Below the pieces are notes generated by a model. It had not been told where the DNA came from. It made no database searches and worked only from the letters and a program-made list of their open reading frames with translations. Of a stretch of DNA of 47,616 nucleotides, positions 14,935 through 22,734 are shown piece by piece. Origin of the DNA: Patescibacteria group bacterium (GTDB lineage Bacteria; Patescibacteriota; Minisyncoccia; Phycocordibacterales; UBA2100); contig JAKFXQ010000022.1 of assembly GCA_021731295.1 (NCBI GenBank), forward strand, positions 1 to 47,616. The letters are read 5' to 3'. How positions within the stretch are numbered: position 1 is the stretch's first letter; each line of letters opens with the position of its first letter. A program made the position numbers and the translations under genes.

Positions 14935-16623
14935 CTAGAGCGTGGTGAATGACGTCTCGGAACTGGTCCCTGGATTATTCGCTGCGTCCCTGGATTCGAG
15001 AACGATGTAGTATGTCGTCGAAGCCATGAGACTGGTGAGGCCAAGGGAATGACTCGTCACTGATGCTCCGTCAGTAACCGAATTAGCCGTGCCAAGAACC
15101 AAGGGCGTTGAGGTGCCGTAGTAGATCTTGGAGTTGGCCGATTCGTTCGTCGTCCACATAACCTGCGCGGTCGTCGTCGACGGCGTTATCGAGATAGCGG
15201 AGATGACGGGGGCCGTGGTGTCTGCCGGAAGCGCTCCGGTCGAGAACGACGTCTCGCTACCGGTCGCCGTGTTGTTCGCCGCGTCCTTAGACTCAACCTT
15301 GAAGTAGTACGTTGTGGATGGGTTGAGGCCAGTCACGTCGATTACGTGCGTCGTGGTCATGGTGCTGTCGGTCTTCGTCTGCGCAGACCCCATGTTCAGC
15401 GGTGACGTCGATGCGTAGTAGACCTTGGAATCGCTCGTTTCGTTCGTCGTCCAGCTGATGCGCGCTGTAGAGGTGCTTACCTGAGAGACCGAGATGGCAG
15501 AAAGTGTCGGTGCCGTGGTATCAGGGGCGGTGTTCGTCGTGAACGAGAACGGCGAGGATGTTGCTGTGTTCCCCTTCTTGTCTTTCGACTCGATGACGTA
15601 GTAGTACGTAGTTGCCGCCGAGAGACTGGAGAGCTGAACAGAATGATTCACATTGTGCGTGTTCCACCAATTGTTTTCTGTAACGGATGAGGCACTTGCG
15701 AGATTCAACGGCGAACTGGTGCCGTAGAAGACTTTGCCGGTCGCAGCCTCGTTCGTCGTCCACGTAATGCCTGCAGACGTCTGCGAAGGATTAGAGGCGA
15801 TGTTAGAGAATGTCGGCGCAGTCGTGTCAGTGCCGGTTGTGGGCGGCGTAGTCGTCGGTGTTGTGCCGTTGCACGGGACCCATGAGCTCTTCTTGCCGTT
15901 TTGCTCTAGGCGCATGCCCGGCGTGATGAGGAGCTTCTTCTTGCCATCTTTCTCGATGTAGGAGTTCGGCGTGATGACAATCTGATGCTTGCCGTCCTTG
16001 TAGATGTAGACGTTGCCTGTCTGGATGATTTTTACTTTTCCGTCCTTGAAGACGCCGGGTATCCCCGCAGGAATAGTCGGTATTGCACACGGATTCGATG
16101 CAGGAGGAGTGATGGTGCTGAAGAGGTCTTCGAGCTCTTCGAGTGCGTCGTCCTCAAGATCCTCGCTCAAATCCTCTGCCTGCTTGAACTGCTGCTTAAT
16201 CCACGAATTGAGCGCCATGCGTGTGCGTGGACCAACAAAGCCCACGGACTCCAGTCCATTGCGGCGCTGGAAACGCTCGATGGCACGACGTGTTGCCGGA
16301 CCGTAGTAGCCGGTAATCATTGCTTCTGGGTAGAGCTCTGTATCGCTCGAAAGGAGCGTTTGGAGCAATTTAACTTGCTCACCTTCAGAGCCCACAGAGA
16401 GGCCCTGCATGATTTCGAGGACCGTTTGCTGTGTCTGGACTTCAAGCTGGACCTTCTGCTGGTTCAGACTGGCAATCTGGCTCTGCAATGCCTTAATTTG
16501 CGCGAGTAATTCTTCAATCTTGGCAATTCCGTTCGTTTCAGCGCTAGCGAGCATGGGGAATATACTCCCCAGGACGACGCCGCAGACGACGAGTGCCGTT
16601 ACGTGTTTCTTCATAGTGTTCAT
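14935..16623 (-). CDS. Exported protein with peptidoglycan-binding domain and three Fn3-like repeats
   Basis: 562 aa from ATG 16623; the longer frame begins with TTG and lacks a signal peptide at its end. Signal peptide 1-28 (ends LASAE), then a coiled coil (about 30-70, KIEELLAQIKALQSQIASL). A PG_binding_1 domain follows (about 73-140, GSEGEQVKLLQTLL, TGYYGPATRRAIERFQ). Next is a KDGK-type strand repeat (about 185-255) and three Fn3-like repeats of about 100 residues, each with the core WTTNE, (V/I)YY.TS(S/T)PL and TTYY.(V/I).ES(K/R)D. It is likely attached to the cell wall and displays the Fn3 stalk outside. The leader is about 80-90 nt and contains a short AGAGC/GCTCT hairpin. Confidence 0.9.
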   Translation of the reverse strand: MNTMKKHVTALVVCGVVLGSIFPMLASAETNGIAKIEELLAQIKALQSQIASLNQQKVQLEVQTQQTVLEIMQGLSVGSEGEQVKLLQTLLSSDTELYPEAMITGYYGPATRRAIERFQRRNGLESVGFVGPRTRMALNSWIKQQFKQAEDLSEDLEDDALEELEDLFSTITPPASNPCAIPTIPAGIPGVFKDGKVKIIQTGNVYIYKDGKHQIVITPNSYIEKDGKKKLLITPGMRLEQNGKKSSWVPCNGTTPTTTPPTTGTDTTAPTFSNIASNPSQTSAGITWTTNEAATGKVFYGTSSPLNLASASSVTENNWWNTHNVNHSVQLSSLSAATTYYYVIESKDKKGNTATSSPFSFTTNTAPDTTAPTLSAISVSQVSTSTARISWTTNETSDSKVYYASTSPLNMGSAQTKTDSTMTTTHVIDVTGLNPSTTYYFKVESKDAANNTATGSETSFSTGALPADTTAPVISAISITPSTTTAQVMWTTNESANSKIYYGTSTPLVLGTANSVTDGASVTSHSLGLTSLMASTTYYIVLESRDAANNPGTSSETSFTTL

Positions 16624-16723
16624 AGTTGTAATAATGGAGAGCTTTCGCTCTACATCATCAGACGCCGGGGCGAACGCCAACTTACGCGTTTCTTCATGGA
16701 AAACGTGGTGAGAATGTTGTCAA

Positions 16724-16745
16724 ACGGGCCCCTTTCGGGGCCCGT
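16724..16745 (-). terminator. Hairpin terminator after the small secreted protein
   Basis: 9-bp stem ACGGGCCCC / GGGGCCCGT with TTTC loop, just beyond the stop at 16759. The TTTC loop recurs in neighbouring terminators (14892-14913). Confidence 0.75.
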
Positions 16746-16758
16746 CGGAAGCTATCGA

Positions 16759-17019
16759 CTAGGAAACGCCTCCAGGAGGTCCGTCATCGCCACCTCCATC
16801 ATCGGGAATACAGAGCCCTTCTTCGTTCGGCGGAAAATCTCCGTGCTCGATGTGCGTCGCATATGCTGGCTCCGCGACCTTGATGAGAACGTACGGATTC
16901 GTTGCCGACGACGTCGCGTGGCAGAGGGTCACCCGCGTTTGTCCCGCGTGTGCGAGCGACGCGAACGTAAAGAAAATCGCCACCGCCGAAACAATGGATT
17001 TCATAGTGTATTGAGCCAA
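16759..17019 (-). CDS. Small secreted protein with CHATxxxxNPYVLI motif
   Basis: 86 aa. Signal peptide about 1-25 (ends AHAGQ), then VTLCHATSSATNPYVLIKV and a downstream HIEHGDF, ending in an acidic Gly/Pro tail. The same Cys-His / NPYV / HxxHGD arrangement occurs in secreted proteins of many bacteria; its role is unknown to me, though the conserved Cys and His could bind metal. The frame opens with TTG 17019, which has GAAGG 9 nt upstream; the internal ATG 17004 is an alternative with no Shine-Dalgarno. Followed at once by a terminator. Confidence 0.75.
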   Translation of the reverse strand: MAQYTMKSIVSAVAIFFTFASLAHAGQTRVTLCHATSSATNPYVLIKVAEPAYATHIEHGDFPPNEEGLCIPDDGGGDDGPPGGVS

Positions 17020-17154
17020 CGAGTAATACCTTCATCGTAGCGCACTTTGCGTGGTGTTGAGCGCTTGTACACACCCCGTCACGCGAAACGATGCGTATCG
17101 GCCTGTCATCATTGAACCAGTGCAGAGTGGTGAGTACGAGGAAAGGAATATCCG

Positions 17155-17595
17155 ATGTCGCACAGACGATTGTGCGGTCGTGAGTACGTCTTCATTCAAT
17201 CACTGATGTACCACGGCTTTAGATACACACGCCGACGAACCCGACTGAAACGCGGCTACAACTACATCATTCCATCGACGGGCCGCGAAGATGCCGTTGG
17301 CGTGGATGCGTGGATAAAACTGCGCGGCGATGATGCGCTCGTTCCAGTACAGGTGACGCAGCGTGGCATCAGACTCTACCGCAAGCACAATGGCGTGCGA
17401 CCCGATGAGTTTCTTGTCGTGTCGTACACGCGTATTCGTACAAAGCAGCGACGGTGCCGACAGCACGGCATCCTCTTCGTCCTCGTGCGCGATTTCGACG
17501 GCACGAAGACCAATCACACGATTGCGTGGGGAGATGTGAAGGCCTTGCGCTACGCGCTCGGAATTTCCACGCGTCGAAGAGGCCGCACCCGGTAA
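17155..17595 (+). CDS. Basic orphan protein, PD-(D/E)XK-nuclease-like
   Basis: 146 aa, strongly basic. The core GREDAVGVDAWIKL...LVPVQVTQRG recalls the acid-strand-strand arrangement of PD-(D/E)XK folds (Asp in GVDAW, then QVT where the family usually has (E/Q)xK), followed by GILFVLVRDF. The catalytic Lys is replaced by Thr, so activity is doubtful. Start ATG 17155 has GAGGAAAGGA 6 nt upstream. It is alone on the plus strand, convergent with the hydrolase gene, with its stop codon inside a shared terminator loop. Family assignment is inference. Confidence 0.7.
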   Translation: MSHRRLCGREYVFIQSLMYHGFRYTRRRTRLKRGYNYIIPSTGREDAVGVDAWIKLRGDDALVPVQVTQRGIRLYRKHNGVRPDEFLVVSYTRIRTKQRRCRQHGILFVLVRDFDGTKTNHTIAWGDVKALRYALGISTRRRGRTR

Positions 17596-17608
17596 GGGAT
17601 GCGGCCTC
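17579..17608. terminator. Bidirectional terminator between convergent genes
   Basis: 9-bp stem GAGGCCGCA / TGCGGCCTC with an inner CCC/GGG. It overlaps the stop of the plus-strand gene (17593-17595) and of the minus-strand gene (17607-17609), so it can serve both. Confidence 0.75.
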
Positions 17609-18149
17609 ATTGCATGGCGAGATACTCGCGGCTTTTCATGGCGATACCACGCGCAATGCGGGGATCGGTGAGAAGACCGCCTTCGTGGTCAGTGTCCACA
17701 CGTACATGTGCGCGCGCTTGCGGGTACTCGGTGTACGCCTCATACACGATGTCATCATTCGTCGCGCCGAACGAGACGACGGGAATGCCGTACGGGACAT
17801 GGGCCCCGAGCATCAGTGAGCCGGCCCCCCAACACATGAGATGGGGTGAGAAGACCGTGATGACACCAACAACGTCGGCACGTCGCATGCGCGCGGCGAC
17901 TGCACACGCGAGTATGCCCCCGAACGAGTGCCCTCCTATAAGGAGGCGTCCGGGCCGGTCGTACTCGCGCACGATATCCGAGACAAACCTCCACTTTGTG
18001 ATGAAGTCACCCGGAAAGTACCAGCGACGCTCTACGTGAACGGGTGCACTGAATGTGTCAGTGAACGATGTGTGCATGTTGGCCCACATCGGCGTTTTCG
18101 AAGCATTGTCGTATACGCCGCAGAGCAACAAGACCGAATCAATGTGCAC
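17607..18149 (-). CDS. Alpha/beta-hydrolase
   Basis: 180 aa. Strand VLLLCGVYDN, nucleophile elbow GHSFGG (catalytic Ser about residue 75), a later strand GIPVVSFGATNDD with the acid position, and His in DTDHEGGL near the end give a complete Ser-Asp-His set in a short single-domain hydrolase. It is probably a cytoplasmic esterase or serine hydrolase; the substrate cannot be told. The start is GTG 18149, with a strong GGAGGT 5 nt upstream; no ATG lies near. Confidence 0.85.
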   Translation of the reverse strand: MHIDSVLLLCGVYDNASKTPMWANMHTSFTDTFSAPVHVERRWYFPGDFITKWRFVSDIVREYDRPGRLLIGGHSFGGILACAVAARMRRADVVGVITVFSPHLMCWGAGSLMLGAHVPYGIPVVSFGATNDDIVYEAYTEYPQARAHVRVDTDHEGGLLTDPRIARGIAMKSREYLAMQ

Positions 18150-18213
18150 GACCCACCTCCTTCTGTTTGGGGTCTTGGCGTGATTGTCTACTTACTTGAG
18201 GTGAGTGTAAAGG

Positions 18214-18975
18214 TCACCCCGGCGGCAGCGGTAGAAATACGGACGTCTTTTCCTTGTACGCTTCCCACTCTGGATTCCCCGCCCATCTTTTTTCAAGCAT
18301 CGGAACGCCAGAAACGAACAAGAGAAGATACGTGATAAGGATAGGACTTACGAACACGACATACGAGAGTGTCGTAAAACTCGCCGCGGCTAGTGCAATG
18401 CCCCACCACATCATGCTTTCGCCAAAGTAATTGGGGTGTCGCGTATACCGCCAGAATCCCTGTGTCATGATGCGCCCCTTATTGGCTGGTTCGCGTAGAA
18501 ACCGGTCCAACTGCGCATCGCCACGCACCTCAAAGAAGAAACCGATGCACCAGAGAAAGAGTCCGATGAGGAAAAATGTCAGACTTCCCTCTTGCGGCAG
18601 TGCGATGACAGCGAGAACGGGCAGTGCAACGATAAAAACAATCGCGCCTTGCAACATATAAATCTGCAAAAAACTCCGCAAAAGAAACCAGTCACCCCAC
18701 GCTTCTCGCCACGCACGATACCTAAAATCCTCGGGTTTGCCGCGATTCTTGCGGTAAATCCGAGTCGCCAGACGTATGCCCCATATGGACGCGAGCACTG
18801 ACAGTACGAGCGCGATACCCGAAGCCTGCGCATACAAGTGCGCAGCAGAAATGGCGACGATGAACGCAATTCCATAGCCAACATCCGCAGTGCCGTTATC
18901 CTCTCGCCAGAGGCTTACGAGAAACAATGCGCACATGAACGAAACAAGTGCAAGACCGGCAAAGATGAACCCCAT
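18214..18975 (-). CDS. DUF1295 / isoprenylcysteine-methyltransferase-like membrane protein
   Basis: 253 aa with about six membrane helices. The C-terminal signature RYTRHPNYFGE followed by MMWWG and EKRWAGNPEWEAYKEKTSVF is that of the DUF1295 (steroid 5-alpha-reductase C-like / ICMT-like) family; the RHPNYFGE loop binds the cofactor in relatives. Substrate unknown. ATG 18975 begins just behind the stop of the upstream DUF2177 gene (TAA then CATG), so the two are translated together; the longer TTG start at 19020 would overlap that gene by 44 nt. Confidence 0.9.
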   Translation of the reverse strand: MGFIFAGLALVSFMCALFLVSLWREDNGTADVGYGIAFIVAISAAHLYAQASGIALVLSVLASIWGIRLATRIYRKNRGKPEDFRYRAWREAWGDWFLLRSFLQIYMLQGAIVFIVALPVLAVIALPQEGSLTFFLIGLFLWCIGFFFEVRGDAQLDRFLREPANKGRIMTQGFWRYTRHPNYFGESMMWWGIALAAASFTTLSYVVFVSPILITYLLLFVSGVPMLEKRWAGNPEWEAYKEKTSVFLPLPPG

Positions 18976-18976
18976 G

Positions 18977-19378
18977 TTAGCGTAGGAACGTAGTACCAAG
19001 GAGATACGCTCCTGCCGCAACGGACGCCGAGAGCACGGTCCCCCAGATGATGTCTACGAAAACAACTATCGCTGGCCAGTCGCGCAGCGTCGCCCAGTTC
19101 GTCAAATCGTAGGTTGCGTACGCAAAGAATCCGAAAAGTCCTCCGTACAGAATGGCGTGCCCAAGAGAGCGGAGCTCGAATGCGGGTCCTGTCGCAAAAA
19201 TAGTCAGTCCCACGAGGAAGATGAAGTAGAACGCGACAGCAACAGGCCAATTAATCGGCCCCATCAGATGTCCTAGTTGACCTCGATAAAACGGTTGCGC
19301 AATGACGCCCAGCCAAAGCATGTCGATGGCAAAGAATACCGGAACCGAGAACAGATAGAGGGCAGCGAAGGTGCGCAT
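18977..19378 (-). CDS. DUF2177 family membrane protein
   Basis: 133 aa, four predicted helices. Family phrases IDMLWLGVIAQPFYR, NWPVAVAFYFIFLVG, YGGLFGFFAYATYDLTNWAT and VVFVDIIWG are all present. Integral inner-membrane protein of unknown function. Start ATG 19378 rather than TTG 19387. It lies between a tiny hydrophobic ORF and the DUF1295 gene in one transcription direction. Confidence 0.88.
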   Translation of the reverse strand: MRTFAALYLFSVPVFFAIDMLWLGVIAQPFYRGQLGHLMGPINWPVAVAFYFIFLVGLTIFATGPAFELRSLGHAILYGGLFGFFAYATYDLTNWATLRDWPAIVVFVDIIWGTVLSASVAAGAYLLGTTFLR

Positions 19379-19383
19379 ATGTA

Positions 19384-19518
19384 TCAACTAGCTACTCCCA
19401 CGAGTGTGCGGAAGAATTGGAGAAACAGTGAAAGCGTCTGGATAATAAACGAGACTATCAGCTCCGCGAACTGAAGGAGAAATGAGAGGAGGAGGGAAAG
19501 TATGCCATCGAGTCCCAT
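19384..19518 (-). CDS. Possible 44-aa hydrophobic peptide
   Basis: ATG 19518 to TGA 19384-19386: MGLDGILSLLLSFLLQF followed by a second Leu/Ile/Phe-rich stretch and a short basic turn (FFRTLVG). Nearly the whole chain is one or two hydrophobic helices, and the stop falls 5 nt before the DUF2177 ATG, as expected for a coupled operon member. No Shine-Dalgarno and no homology known to me; could be chance. Confidence 0.4.
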   Translation of the reverse strand: MGLDGILSLLLSFLLQFAELIVSFIIQTLSLFLQFFRTLVGVAS

Positions 19519-19535
19519 AAACGCATGCTACCACG

Positions 19536-20102
19536 TCACACTAACCACGCGACAGCACTCATGAATCCGAGGCCGACCATCGTTACGTAGAAGAGATTCC
19601 CGAGGACGAGGATTGGTATGACGACCCGTGCCTGATACCCCATAAGACCCACTGGCACAGCGATAACTTCAGTCGGAAACGGTACAAGCGCCGCCCACAG
19701 ACCGAGAATAACGAGCGGCAGAGACCATTGCCGTGCTCCTGCACGTTCTAGCGCGCCCACCATACGCGCGCTCCCTGGTGGCAGGTGCGTGCGCCCCACA
19801 CGTGCAAGGAGAAACCCTATGGCGTCCGCTATCGTCATGCCGAGGGCAATCAAAACTATTACGGGCACCGTCGCAAGTCCCGCTGCCGTGAGCGCTGGAA
19901 TAAACGACGCGGTGACAATGGGAACAAAAACATTGAACCCATTGATGATTGAGAAGAGGAATACGCCAAGATACCCGCCACCTAAAATGAGATTCTGCAC
20001 CGCGGCATTTTCCGCTGCAACGGAACCCAGCCAAAAGGCGAAGCCCAGTGTTGCGGCTAAAAAGCTGAGCCGGAGCATGCGCTCCGAAGTAGGAGCGCGC
20101 AT
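19536..20102 (-). CDS. VTT/SNARE-associated-like (DedA-type) small membrane protein
   Basis: 188 aa. The hydrophobic organisation and phrases NGFNVFVPIVTASFIPALTA, MTIADAIGFLLARVGR and WAALVPFPTEVIAVPVGLMG fit the VTT/DedA-like fold, whose members act as flippases or transporters in the inner membrane. Shorter and more diverged than canonical DedA, so the assignment is moderate. ATG 20102 follows the stop of the previous small gene by 1 nt. Confidence 0.75.
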   Translation of the reverse strand: MRAPTSERMLRLSFLAATLGFAFWLGSVAAENAAVQNLILGGGYLGVFLFSIINGFNVFVPIVTASFIPALTAAGLATVPVIVLIALGMTIADAIGFLLARVGRTHLPPGSARMVGALERAGARQWSLPLVILGLWAALVPFPTEVIAVPVGLMGYQARVVIPILVLGNLFYVTMVGLGFMSAVAWLV

Positions 20103-20103
20103 G

Positions 20104-20262
20104 CTAGAGCGTGCTCATGTACACACCCATGTAGTAGGGCCACACGAGGAGCGCGAGAACACCCTTCCAAAACGAGAGCTTGAGAAACCCGATGGTGAAG
20201 AGCCAGCCGATAAACCAGAGCCCACCAGAGAGAGAATGATTTTCAACTTTTACCTGACTCAT
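20104..20262 (-). CDS. Small membrane protein (52 aa)
   Basis: From ATG 20262: MSQVKVENHSLSGGLWFIGW, then a Trp/Leu-rich helix and YYMGVYMSTL. The start lies 1 nt after the PspC-gene stop (TGATATG). The pattern of a short polar head followed by GGLWFIGWLFTIGF recurs in small proteins encoded with PspC-domain proteins; I cannot name the family. Confidence 0.75.
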   Translation of the reverse strand: MSQVKVENHSLSGGLWFIGWLFTIGFLKLSFWKGVLALLVWPYYMGVYMSTL

Positions 20263-20263
20263 A

Positions 20264-20464
20264 TCATGCGTGTTGAACGGGAATAATAATGACACCAAGA
20301 ACGTAGGCGATTACTCCTGGAATAACGCCCGTAACGAGCGTTCCCACTATCCACGCGAACCGAAGCGCAACAGGGTCAATGTGCCAGTACTCACCTAACC
20401 CAGCACAGATGCCGGCAATGACGCGGTTCTCTTCGCTCCGATACAAATGACGCACGTGATCCAT
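20264..20464 (-). CDS. PspC-domain protein
   Basis: 66 aa, almost the bare PspC domain: LYRSEENRVIAGICAGLGEY, then DPVALRFAWIV and the Gly/Pro-containing helix VIPGVIAYVLGVIIIP. In other bacteria PspC proteins sense envelope stress in the membrane. Here it heads a chain of tightly spaced membrane genes (next ORFs start 1 nt after each stop). Confidence 0.92.
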   Translation of the reverse strand: MDHVRHLYRSEENRVIAGICAGLGEYWHIDPVALRFAWIVGTLVTGVIPGVIAYVLGVIIIPVQHA

Positions 20465-20495
20465 ACGTCTATTAACCCGCTCAGACGAACGTCTG

Positions 20496-21533
20496 TCAAG
20501 CGTGCCAGAACTTCACGATGTACTTCCACGCAAACTTTGCGATAACGAGAAGAATGAGTCCGTAGAGCGCCCACTGAACGAGGAGGAAGAACAGGGCGAA
20601 CAGGCCGAGAGTCATTTCCGTCAAAATGCGGTTGATATCGTTCACGGTACCGGAGGCGGCAGAGCGCCACATCTCGCTCAAGCGATCCCCGTCCACAATC
20701 GCCACTTCGGTGACATTCACGTGGAAGTACGTATATTCGAGGCGATCAAGTTGCTCGGCCTTCGCGCGCACCAAACGATCAAGCTGCGCGGAGACGTCTA
20801 TACGCGATTGCGTGAGTCGCTCGACTATCTGTAGTTTGCTTTCAATAATCTTCGCGAGGCTCTCAGCATTTTGCGTGCGTATCGCGAGCGCGGTGATGTC
20901 ATCATATGCCTCCGTCGCCGTTTCCAACGTAGTGGTTATGGTTTCCAACTTCTTCGTGAGAATCTCTTCCTCAGAGGTGAAATCTTTAATCTGGCTCACG
21001 ATTGAGTACACGTTCTCCGACATGTCCTCTGGCTTGAATGCTTCGAGGAACGTCACTATTTCCTCGACGTTGTCTTTCTGTACTTTGAAAGTAAACGAGC
21101 ATCCGCGGTCATACTCGTTTGCGTTCTCAAACACGACATATGACTTGCTCTTTAGGTCGCGTATCGCGGCACAGTCGCGCCCACTGTTCCCTGTCTCTAT
21201 CGAAACGCTGTACTGCGTAACTTCGTATTGTTCTGCCTCGTCCCCGACAGAGCCGCCATACGGCACAGGCGCAATATTCCGCGCCGAGAGCATCGCGCCG
21301 TCATAGCCCGGTGCCGTTGCATAGCCGACACTCACACCCCCACCCGAACTTTCAGAGTACGCATAGTCGTACTCCGCCATCTGTGGCGCTATAGAGATAC
21401 GGTCACTCGAAGACACGCCGAGCACGGAGAGTACTACTGAAAAGAGAACGAGAATTGCGGCAACCACGCCGAGTGCCTTCAACATATTAATCGGCGTCCA
21501 GTCTACCGAGCGCAATTGTGTGAGTGGGTCCAT
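20496..21533 (-). CDS. DUF4349 membrane protein
   Basis: 345 aa. N-terminal helix (about 18-40), Ser/Gly/Tyr-rich linker, a conserved domain (about 100-180), a long coiled coil (about 185-275, EEEILTKKLETITTTLETA...) and a C-terminal helix (about 310-335). This is the DUF4349 layout (putative lipoprotein or envelope protein of unknown role); the coiled coil faces outside and both ends lie in the membrane. TAGAAT ends 6 nt before the ATG. Confidence 0.88.
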   Translation of the reverse strand: MDPLTQLRSVDWTPINMLKALGVVAAILVLFSVVLSVLGVSSSDRISIAPQMAEYDYAYSESSGGGVSVGYATAPGYDGAMLSARNIAPVPYGGSVGDEAEQYEVTQYSVSIETGNSGRDCAAIRDLKSKSYVVFENANEYDRGCSFTFKVQKDNVEEIVTFLEAFKPEDMSENVYSIVSQIKDFTSEEEILTKKLETITTTLETATEAYDDITALAIRTQNAESLAKIIESKLQIVERLTQSRIDVSAQLDRLVRAKAEQLDRLEYTYFHVNVTEVAIVDGDRLSEMWRSAASGTVNDINRILTEMTLGLFALFFLLVQWALYGLILLVIAKFAWKYIVKFWHA

Positions 21534-21539
21534 AGCGAA

Positions 21540-21545
21540 ATTCTA
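21540..21545 (-). promoter_or_regulatory. Leaderless -10 box TAGAAT
   Basis: 6 nt before ATG 21533. Confidence 0.5.
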
Positions 21546-22697
21546 TCATCGGAAGACGACAGGGACTTCGAGTACATCGTCGTGTTCCGGAAGACCGGAA
21601 GCGTTATCTTTCTGGAGAATGATGGCCGCACGGCTGGATACCGCAGTCGTCGTTGATGCCGCAGAGAATTCAAGTGTACCCAAAAACGGTACGTACTCGT
21701 CGGTCATCCAGTCCGCGAGCACTGTTGCATATCCTTCGGCAATGATGAGGCCGTCCCAATCAACAAGCGTCACCGGAAAATCACCTTCGAATGCCCATGC
21801 GCCGCGAACAAATCCAGTAACCGTGAGCGGGGATTCAATCGCTGTTCCCGCGCGCGGTGAGGTCAAGACGACCGTGTCGCTCTTGCAGGTAATGTGCCGA
21901 TCGACGGAAATGAGTTCATCCACACGTATGCCGAAGTCATAGTCCGCGCCGAATCCGTCTTCGGGCGCAGGCACGACAGCGCCCGCAATCGTCACAAAGA
22001 GCGGTGTATACGGAGCCGCACCCACAACTTCGCGTTCGTAAGTCTCTCGCACAATATCGTTTGCGGGGGACGTACCGATAATCCAGTGCTCTGGCTGTCC
22101 CTCGCCGCAGGCACGGAACGTGCGTACCTCTCCCCCCCACGTGAGATACCCTTGAATGATCTGTGTACCCGGTTCCAGTTTCTCCGCGGCACGAACAAGC
22201 GCGCCGTCAGCGTAGACAATATACGCAGTCTGGGCTTCGCTTGGCTGCGCAGTCATCGGATCCTCCGCGCGACGGTCAGCAAAGTTTGCCATTATGACGC
22301 GATTCCGCACCACGACATTCTGCGGTGCTATACGGTCGCCGAGCAACACTGCGTTCGTGCCCACGTATTCTTCGCCGTCTTTCAGTGCCGCGACGACGTA
22401 GTAGAACGAGCCGCTGCCGCCTGGCTCGTGAACCACGAGCATGACCGCATCGTCATCGTAGTCACCATCAACGTCACGCAAGACCGGTTCGCCGAAGACG
22501 GTGACCGTTTCTGTTGTGTCGCCGTAGCGACCGTCGACGAGCGCGAACTCTCGTCCCTCAATCGTAATGCGGGCGTTCAGCGGGTCCGTGATGGCGACTA
22601 CCTCCTCTTCGGCAATAGGAGCGGTCGTCGCGACAAAGTACTGCGCGGCGATAAGGACGAGGACGACGAGTATGAAAATGCTGAAGAGTTTATTCAT
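21546..22697 (-). CDS. Exported protein with C-terminal Gmad2 Ig-like domain
   Basis: 383 aa from ATG 22697. One N-terminal helix (1-22), a beta-rich middle (about 35-150: ITIEGREFALVDGRYGD, DDAVMLVVHEPGG, YYVVAALKDG), a second segment with FRACGEGQPEHW, and a C-terminal Gmad2 domain (about 275-365: LTSPRAGTAIESPLTVTG, ARGAWAFEG-like strand, GTLEFSA). It is anchored with the domains outside. The function of Gmad2 proteins is unknown; the fold suggests adhesion. The frame could start earlier at TTG 22757, but that overlaps the upstream gene. Confidence 0.85.
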   Translation of the reverse strand: MNKLFSIFILVVLVLIAAQYFVATTAPIAEEEVVAITDPLNARITIEGREFALVDGRYGDTTETVTVFGEPVLRDVDGDYDDDAVMLVVHEPGGSGSFYYVVAALKDGEEYVGTNAVLLGDRIAPQNVVVRNRVIMANFADRRAEDPMTAQPSEAQTAYIVYADGALVRAAEKLEPGTQIIQGYLTWGGEVRTFRACGEGQPEHWIIGTSPANDIVRETYEREVVGAAPYTPLFVTIAGAVVPAPEDGFGADYDFGIRVDELISVDRHITCKSDTVVLTSPRAGTAIESPLTVTGFVRGAWAFEGDFPVTLVDWDGLIIAEGYATVLADWMTDEYVPFLGTLEFSAASTTTAVSSRAAIILQKDNASGLPEHDDVLEVPVVFR

Positions 22698-22734
22698 GGT
22701 GGATAGTGTTACGACGAATAATGAGGCTCCATTC

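Noticed and set aside
16638-16651. Short AGAGC/GCTCT hairpin before the 562-aa gene
   Set aside because: Only 5 bp with no T-tract; noted as leader structure, not called as terminator or riboswitch.
20626-22706. Plus-strand ORFs of 226 and 270 codons
   Set aside because: Shadows of the DUF4349 and Gmad2 genes on the minus strand, with no motif of their own.
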